From contig CAVUAD010000001.1 of the NCBI GenBank assembly GCA_963739355.1, positions 310,001 to 374,000 of the forward strand: a stretch of 64,000 bases of DNA, in the 5' to 3' direction. A program made the translations under genes and the position numbers. The notes under the pieces are model-generated. The model was not told where the DNA came from. It ran no database searches and saw only the letters and a program-made list of their open reading frames with translations. Source of the DNA: JAWVFM01 sp963739355. Its GTDB lineage: Bacteria; Actinomycetota; Thermoleophilia; Solirubrobacterales; 70-9. Shown in pieces: positions 60,642-64,000 of this stretch. Positions within the stretch are counted from its first letter, which is position 1; each line of letters starts with the position of its first letter.

Positions 60642-61198
60642 GGCCAGCCGTCCAGGCAGTCCGCCACGGCGAAGAGCTGGCCGATCCCCGGCCCCGAGTT
60701 GGCCTGCCACCCGGTCCGCCCCGTCGAGTCGTTCTGGAACGGGATCGAGGCGGATAGGGTCGCGCTGCCGAGCGCGATGCCGGCGCCGCCCCGGATCGGC
60801 CAGGTCCCCGGCGGGCACAGTGCGATCACCTCGTCGCCGCTGCTGCTGTCGACGTCCTTGTGCTCGGTGACCTGCGTGATGGTCCCCAGCTGCCCGAAGT
60901 CGATCGAGCCGCGCGCGATCTGCGGCTTCGGGTAGTTGCCGACCAGATCGCCGCCGGCGGGGCCGCTGGGCGGCCCGCCGCTGCCGCCCAGCGCCGACTC
61001 CTTGATGTCCTTGCCGGTGAGCGAGTTGTTCGCGACGTCCTTGGACTTGACGGCGCCGTTGACGATGGCGGCGGAGTTGACCGAGTTGGGCGGCGCCTTG
61101 GTGCTGACCGCGTAGGCGCCGGTGCCAAGCATTCCGAAGAACGCGAGCGTCGCCATGACGTTGGCGTAGGTGAGCTTCGAGCGGATGCTTCTCATCAC
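60638..61198 (-). CDS. Membrane-anchored exported protein with Gly-linker (paralogue 2)
   Basis: The 186-residue protein has a similar layout to its neighbour: anchor ATLAFFGMLGTGAYAV, then NSVNSAAIVNGAVKSKDVA, NNSLTGKDIK, the Gly/Pro linker GGSGGPPSGPAGGDLVG and NYPKPQIA, followed by a different globular end with two Cys (ALCPPGTWPIRGG and VADCLDGWP). The shared first ~95 residues and unlike ends suggest domain swapping on a common anchor. Start GTG 61198 (ATG 61195 possible). It follows the GH5 gene by 13 bases. Confidence 0.8.
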   Translation of the reverse strand: MMRSIRSKLTYANVMATLAFFGMLGTGAYAVSTKAPPNSVNSAAIVNGAVKSKDVANNSLTGKDIKESALGGSGGPPSGPAGGDLVGNYPKPQIARGSIDFGQLGTITQVTEHKDVDSSSGDEVIALCPPGTWPIRGGAGIALGSATLSASIPFQNDSTGRTGWQANSGPGIGQLFAVADCLDGWP

Positions 61199-61211
61199 GA
61201 GCCTCGAGGGA

Positions 61212-62414
61212 TCAGGGAAGGCGGGACAGGTAGTGCTCTTTGATCGGCTCGCCGTAGTCGCTCGGGGCGCCCGTGTTGTAGTTCTTGATCAGCGCGAGGC
61301 ACTTGCCCGGGCCGTCGAACTTGGACGCGACGTACCACCACCAGGCGATGTAGGAGACGCCGTGGTCGTCGGCCCAGTCCATGTAGGACGTGTTGTAGGC
61401 CGAGCCGCAGTGCGGCGGGTTCTTCGTGATGTCCTGGCCGAACTCGCCGGTGACCACCGGCACCTGGGTGGCGGTGGGGGCGATGAAGTCGTCCCAGCAC
61501 TCGGCGTGGCAGAAGAAGCCCTTGGGGTTGTCGGCGCCGTAGTTGTGGAAGGAGGCGATGATCTGCGGCCCGCGAGGCGTGTTCAGCGGGTCGTTCGGCT
61601 CGAACTCGAGCCACTTCGAGAGATCGTCCGAGTAGTCGAGGCCGCCGATCATCAGCGGGTTGTCGGCGCCAGCCTCGCGGACGGTGTTGACGAGCGTCTG
61701 CATTCCGACCACCGTCCCCTTGGTCTTGGTCGCGCCGGTCTTGACGTTCTTCAGCGAAAGCCGGCAGCCGCCGTCGCGCAGGCACTTCCAGCCGATCCCC
61801 TTCGGCTCGTTGAAGAGGTCGAAGATGACGCCGTCCTCCCCTCCGAACGTCTCGGCCATCGAGCGCCAGAAGTCGACCGAGTGCGACGTGTCCGGCCCGC
61901 CGAGCTGGCCGTCCGCCAGCACCTTGCCCGGAGCGGACCAGTGGAGGTCGAGGATCACGATCATCCCCGCGTCCCTCAGGTTCTGGACGTAGTGCTTCAC
62001 GTCTCCCCGGTACTTCTTGCGTAGCTTCGCGCCGGCAACCCGGGCGGCGTGCCCGTGAAGCCGCTTGACGTGATTCGCGAAGCGCTTCACCGGGTTGATG
62101 CCGAGCCAGCAGTCCTCGTTGAGGGGGATGCGCACCGTGTTGATGCCCCAGGACTGCATTGCCTGGATGCTCTTCGCCCCGATCGAGTTGGTGTGGGTTC
62201 CGTTGCGGTAGGAGGGCCCGTAGATCGGGCTGACGCACGTGTACTCGAAGGACGCGCGGTTGACCCCGCGCAGCTGGATCGGCGCGGTGAGGAGGTCCAC
62301 GATGTGGTTCCCCTGGACGTGGATGCCAGTTGGCCCGTCAGCCCGCGCGCTCGGCGCGAGAACTCCCGCCACCGCCAGGGCGGCTCCCACGATCAGCCTG
62401 GTCCTTCGCAACAC
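61212..62414 (-). CDS. Secreted glycoside hydrolase family 5 (cellulase-like) enzyme
   Basis: The 400-residue protein has a signal peptide (1-25, APSARA), then a (beta/alpha)8 barrel. INTVRIPLNEDCW and VILDLHWSAPG are strand-2 and strand-4 marks of GH5. The acid/base Glu203 is in FDLFNEPKG and the nucleophile Glu324 in VVTGEFGQD, in the correct order. Several Cys suggest disulfides. The substrate could be cellulose, mannan or another beta-glucan. GTG 62414 is preceded by GGGAGG with 7-base spacing. The upstream protease stop codon lies in that same spacer. Confidence 0.9.
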   Translation of the reverse strand: MLRRTRLIVGAALAVAGVLAPSARADGPTGIHVQGNHIVDLLTAPIQLRGVNRASFEYTCVSPIYGPSYRNGTHTNSIGAKSIQAMQSWGINTVRIPLNEDCWLGINPVKRFANHVKRLHGHAARVAGAKLRKKYRGDVKHYVQNLRDAGMIVILDLHWSAPGKVLADGQLGGPDTSHSVDFWRSMAETFGGEDGVIFDLFNEPKGIGWKCLRDGGCRLSLKNVKTGATKTKGTVVGMQTLVNTVREAGADNPLMIGGLDYSDDLSKWLEFEPNDPLNTPRGPQIIASFHNYGADNPKGFFCHAECWDDFIAPTATQVPVVTGEFGQDITKNPPHCGSAYNTSYMDWADDHGVSYIAWWWYVASKFDGPGKCLALIKNYNTGAPSDYGEPIKEHYLSRLP

Positions 62415-62418
62415 TCGA

Positions 62419-63495
62419 CTACCTCCCAAATCGCTTCTTCATCAGCTGGACGGATCGCTTGGCGTTGACGATCCCGCCTGACACGGACTTGCCCTTCCAT
62501 GCTTTCACGGGACGCGCCCCGTCGATGATCGCCTTCTTGACCGCGGCGCCGCTCGCGTGCGGGGCGATGCCGAAGAGGATCGTCGCCAGGCCGGCGACCG
62601 ATGGCGAGGCGAAGCTCGTCGCGCAGCCCGTGCCGCTGAAGCCGCCGCCGTTGCGAGTGGTCATGGAGTTCTCGGTCGGGACGGCGACGTCCACGTCCTT
62701 GGGGCCGAACGCCGCGCAGTCGATCCCGTCGTTGGGGCTCGAGACGCTCACGCAGATGATGTTGGGGAGGCCGACCGAGCAGGGCTGGGGGTGCGTCGGG
62801 TCGGCGTTGAACGCGCCGCCGTTGCCCGACGGAATGGTCACGAAGAGCACCTTGGGGTTGTGCTTGACGACCCGGTTCAGCTTCGGGTTCTTGTCCTCCA
62901 GCCAGCTCAGGCTGATGACCCGCGCCCCACGGTCGGCGGCCCACTGCATCGCGGGGGGCTCGATGTGGTCGTAGCACTGGTCGTTGTCCCAGCAGCTCCG
63001 CATCGCGATGAACCGGGCGTTGGGGGCGACCCCGTGCCCGCCGACGCCGTTGTTCCAGGCGGCGCCGAGGATGCCGGCCACGGCCGTACCGTGGTCCGAG
63101 CAGCCCGGCGGGTGGTTCGGGTTGAGGTCCGGGTTCTCGTTCGCCGGGTTGCAGTCGTTGCCGATCATGTCGTACCCGTGGTTGCCCTTCGGAATCGTCA
63201 CGTTCGGAAAGCCGCCCTGATTGGGCGCCCGCGTGGGCTTCGGCAGCGAGTAGAGGCGGGAGCGCAGATCCGGGTGGTCGAGGTCGAGCCCCGTGTCCGG
63301 GATCATCACCTTCACGTGGCGCAGATGGCCGGCCCTGCGGACGGCGGGTCCCACGCGCATGATCTTCAGCGGCTGCTGCTGGGAGGCCAGCGGGTCGCTC
63401 TGCTTCCCGGCGGGCGATGCGGGCGCTTGCGCCAGCAGAGCACCGCAGAAAACGAGAGCCAGCGCGATGCTCGTGATGTGTCGTGTCCGTGGCAT
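62419..63495 (-). CDS. Secreted subtilisin-like (S8) serine protease
   Basis: The 358-residue protein has a signal peptide (1-25). The catalytic triad is clear: Asp67 in MIPDTGLDLDHPDL, His135 in CSDHGTAVAGILG and Ser294 in GCATSFASPSVAG, with the oxyanion Asn near 225 in SGNGG. Several Cys (CNPANE, GCSDHG, SCWDNDQCYDH) suggest disulfides. The ~35-residue segment between signal and core is too short for an inhibitor propeptide. It is the first gene of a minus-strand unit with the GH5 enzyme and the two anchored proteins. A SARP regulator lies divergent. Confidence 0.92.
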   Translation of the reverse strand: MPRTRHITSIALALVFCGALLAQAPASPAGKQSDPLASQQQPLKIMRVGPAVRRAGHLRHVKVMIPDTGLDLDHPDLRSRLYSLPKPTRAPNQGGFPNVTIPKGNHGYDMIGNDCNPANENPDLNPNHPPGCSDHGTAVAGILGAAWNNGVGGHGVAPNARFIAMRSCWDNDQCYDHIEPPAMQWAADRGARVISLSWLEDKNPKLNRVVKHNPKVLFVTIPSGNGGAFNADPTHPQPCSVGLPNIICVSVSSPNDGIDCAAFGPKDVDVAVPTENSMTTRNGGGFSGTGCATSFASPSVAGLATILFGIAPHASGAAVKKAIIDGARPVKAWKGKSVSGGIVNAKRSVQLMKKRFGR

Positions 63496-63597
63496 CGGGA
63501 GTTGCGATCCTTCGCAGGTGTTCCTGATGATCGTGCGTGAGCGTTTGCGTACCGTGTCCGAAACGTCTTCTTCCGTGACGGGCTGGGGCGCCAGCCT

Positions 63598-64000
63598 ATG
63601 ACCGCGAGCGTCTCCGCGGAGCTCTGCGGAGAGCTGCGCGTCGAGCTCGACGGCAGGCGCGTCGAGTCAGAGGCGGGCGGCCGTCAGGGCCGCCTGCTCC
63701 TCGCCTTTCTTCTCGTCAACCGGCGGCGCCCCGTCGGACGCGAGGAGCTCCTCGAGCTGCTGTGGCCCGGGAAGCGCCCGCCCGACCCGGACGCCGCGCT
63801 CCGGACGCAGCTCTCGAAGCTTCGGCGGGCACTCGGGCCGGACGTGCTCGAGGGCAGGGGGACCCTGAGGCTGAGGCTTCCCGCGAACGCGGTCGTGGAC
63901 CTCGAGGTCGCCGAGGCTGCGCTCGGCGAGGCCGAGCGTTCGCTGACGGCGGCCGACTGGGCCGCCGCGCGAGCCTCGGCGGCGAGGGCGGTGGCGATCG
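63598..64000 (+). CDS. SARP/BTAD-type transcriptional regulator, N-terminal part (runs off the right edge)
   Basis: From ATG 63598 the frame is open to the window end. It reads ASVSAELCGELRVELDGRRV, then RLLLAFLLVNRRRPVGREEL and LLWPGKRPPDPDAALRTQLS with KLRRALGP, which is the winged-helix DNA-binding domain of the SARP/AfsR family. AVVDLEVAEAALGEAERSLT begins the BTAD helical-repeat domain. Such regulators activate secondary-metabolite or exported-enzyme genes. It starts about 100 bases from the divergent protease gene, its most likely target. Confidence 0.8.
   Translation, partial: MTASVSAELCGELRVELDGRRVESEAGGRQGRLLLAFLLVNRRRPVGREELLELLWPGKRPPDPDAALRTQLSKLRRALGPDVLEGRGTLRLRLPANAVVDLEVAEAALGEAERSLTAADWAAARASAARAVAI

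Overview
The window comes from a high-G+C actinobacterium, most likely class Thermoleophilia (order Solirubrobacterales or a relative). The clearest taxonomic clue is three small exported proteins that begin with a membrane anchor of the type 'ALFVALGG', two of which continue with 'NSLTGKDIK' and a Gly-rich linker. Such proteins are typical of that group. Supporting traits are a B12-dependent class II ribonucleotide reductase, a double-length ThyX, a full 14-gene complex I operon, frequent GTG and TTG starts, and many 4-base ATGA/GTGA stop/start overlaps. I found no tRNA, rRNA, CRISPR array, intact insertion sequence or prophage, and no stretch above 300 bases without a gene.

Layout. 1-3286: start of an MFS transporter (minus strand), then rpsR, rplI, dnaB and a DnaC-like helicase loader. 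3370-8014: purA, a biotin carboxylase/BCCP fusion, a DUF2804-like protein and a pilin-like (TadE-type) protein. 8067-18516: mixed genes, including an SDR dehydrogenase, a DCC thiol oxidoreductase, a cell-wall-type cupredoxin with an LPTTG tail, a tandem ThyX, a VOC protein, a PLP decarboxylase and a GT39-like glycosyltransferase. 18520-34469: the complete nuoA-N operon on the minus strand, carrying two extra genes (cupin and SnoaL-like) joined by 4-base overlaps. nuoL and nuoG each contain a one-base frameshift in this sequence. 34635-48582: flavin reductase, cytochrome c lipoprotein, serS, msrB, a thioesterase-like protein, heme A synthase (ctaA), MFS and TSUP transporters, two beta-propeller lipoproteins and an ECF41-type sigma factor divergent from its epimerase partner. 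48602-53246: a TolB-like/PASTA protein and the nrdR-nrdJ pair. 53364-58101: a hemolysin III protein, a siroheme-synthesis enzyme and a polyamine-type ABC transporter (binding protein and two permeases, no ATPase). 58193-64000: exported proteins (beta-propeller, two anchored Gly-linker proteins, GH5 glycosidase, subtilisin-like protease), ending in a truncated SARP/BTAD regulator.

Several signals lie outside the genes. Two hairpin repeats 31 kb apart show a compensatory base-pair change. A 31-base block sits upstream of both ctaA and the polyamine-binding gene. Two copies of a heptamer-based inverted repeat separate nuoD, nuoE and nuoF. Two divergent GGTCACA-N16-GGTC promoters lie between the sigma factor and the epimerase. 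A NrdR box precedes nrdR. A mosaic of duplicated fragments (50 bp of the last permease gene plus 91 bp of an exported-protein gene) lies around 59835-60005, and a 48-codon remnant of a class II glutamine amidotransferase lies at 46425-46571. All functions are inferred from reading the sequence; no database search was run.
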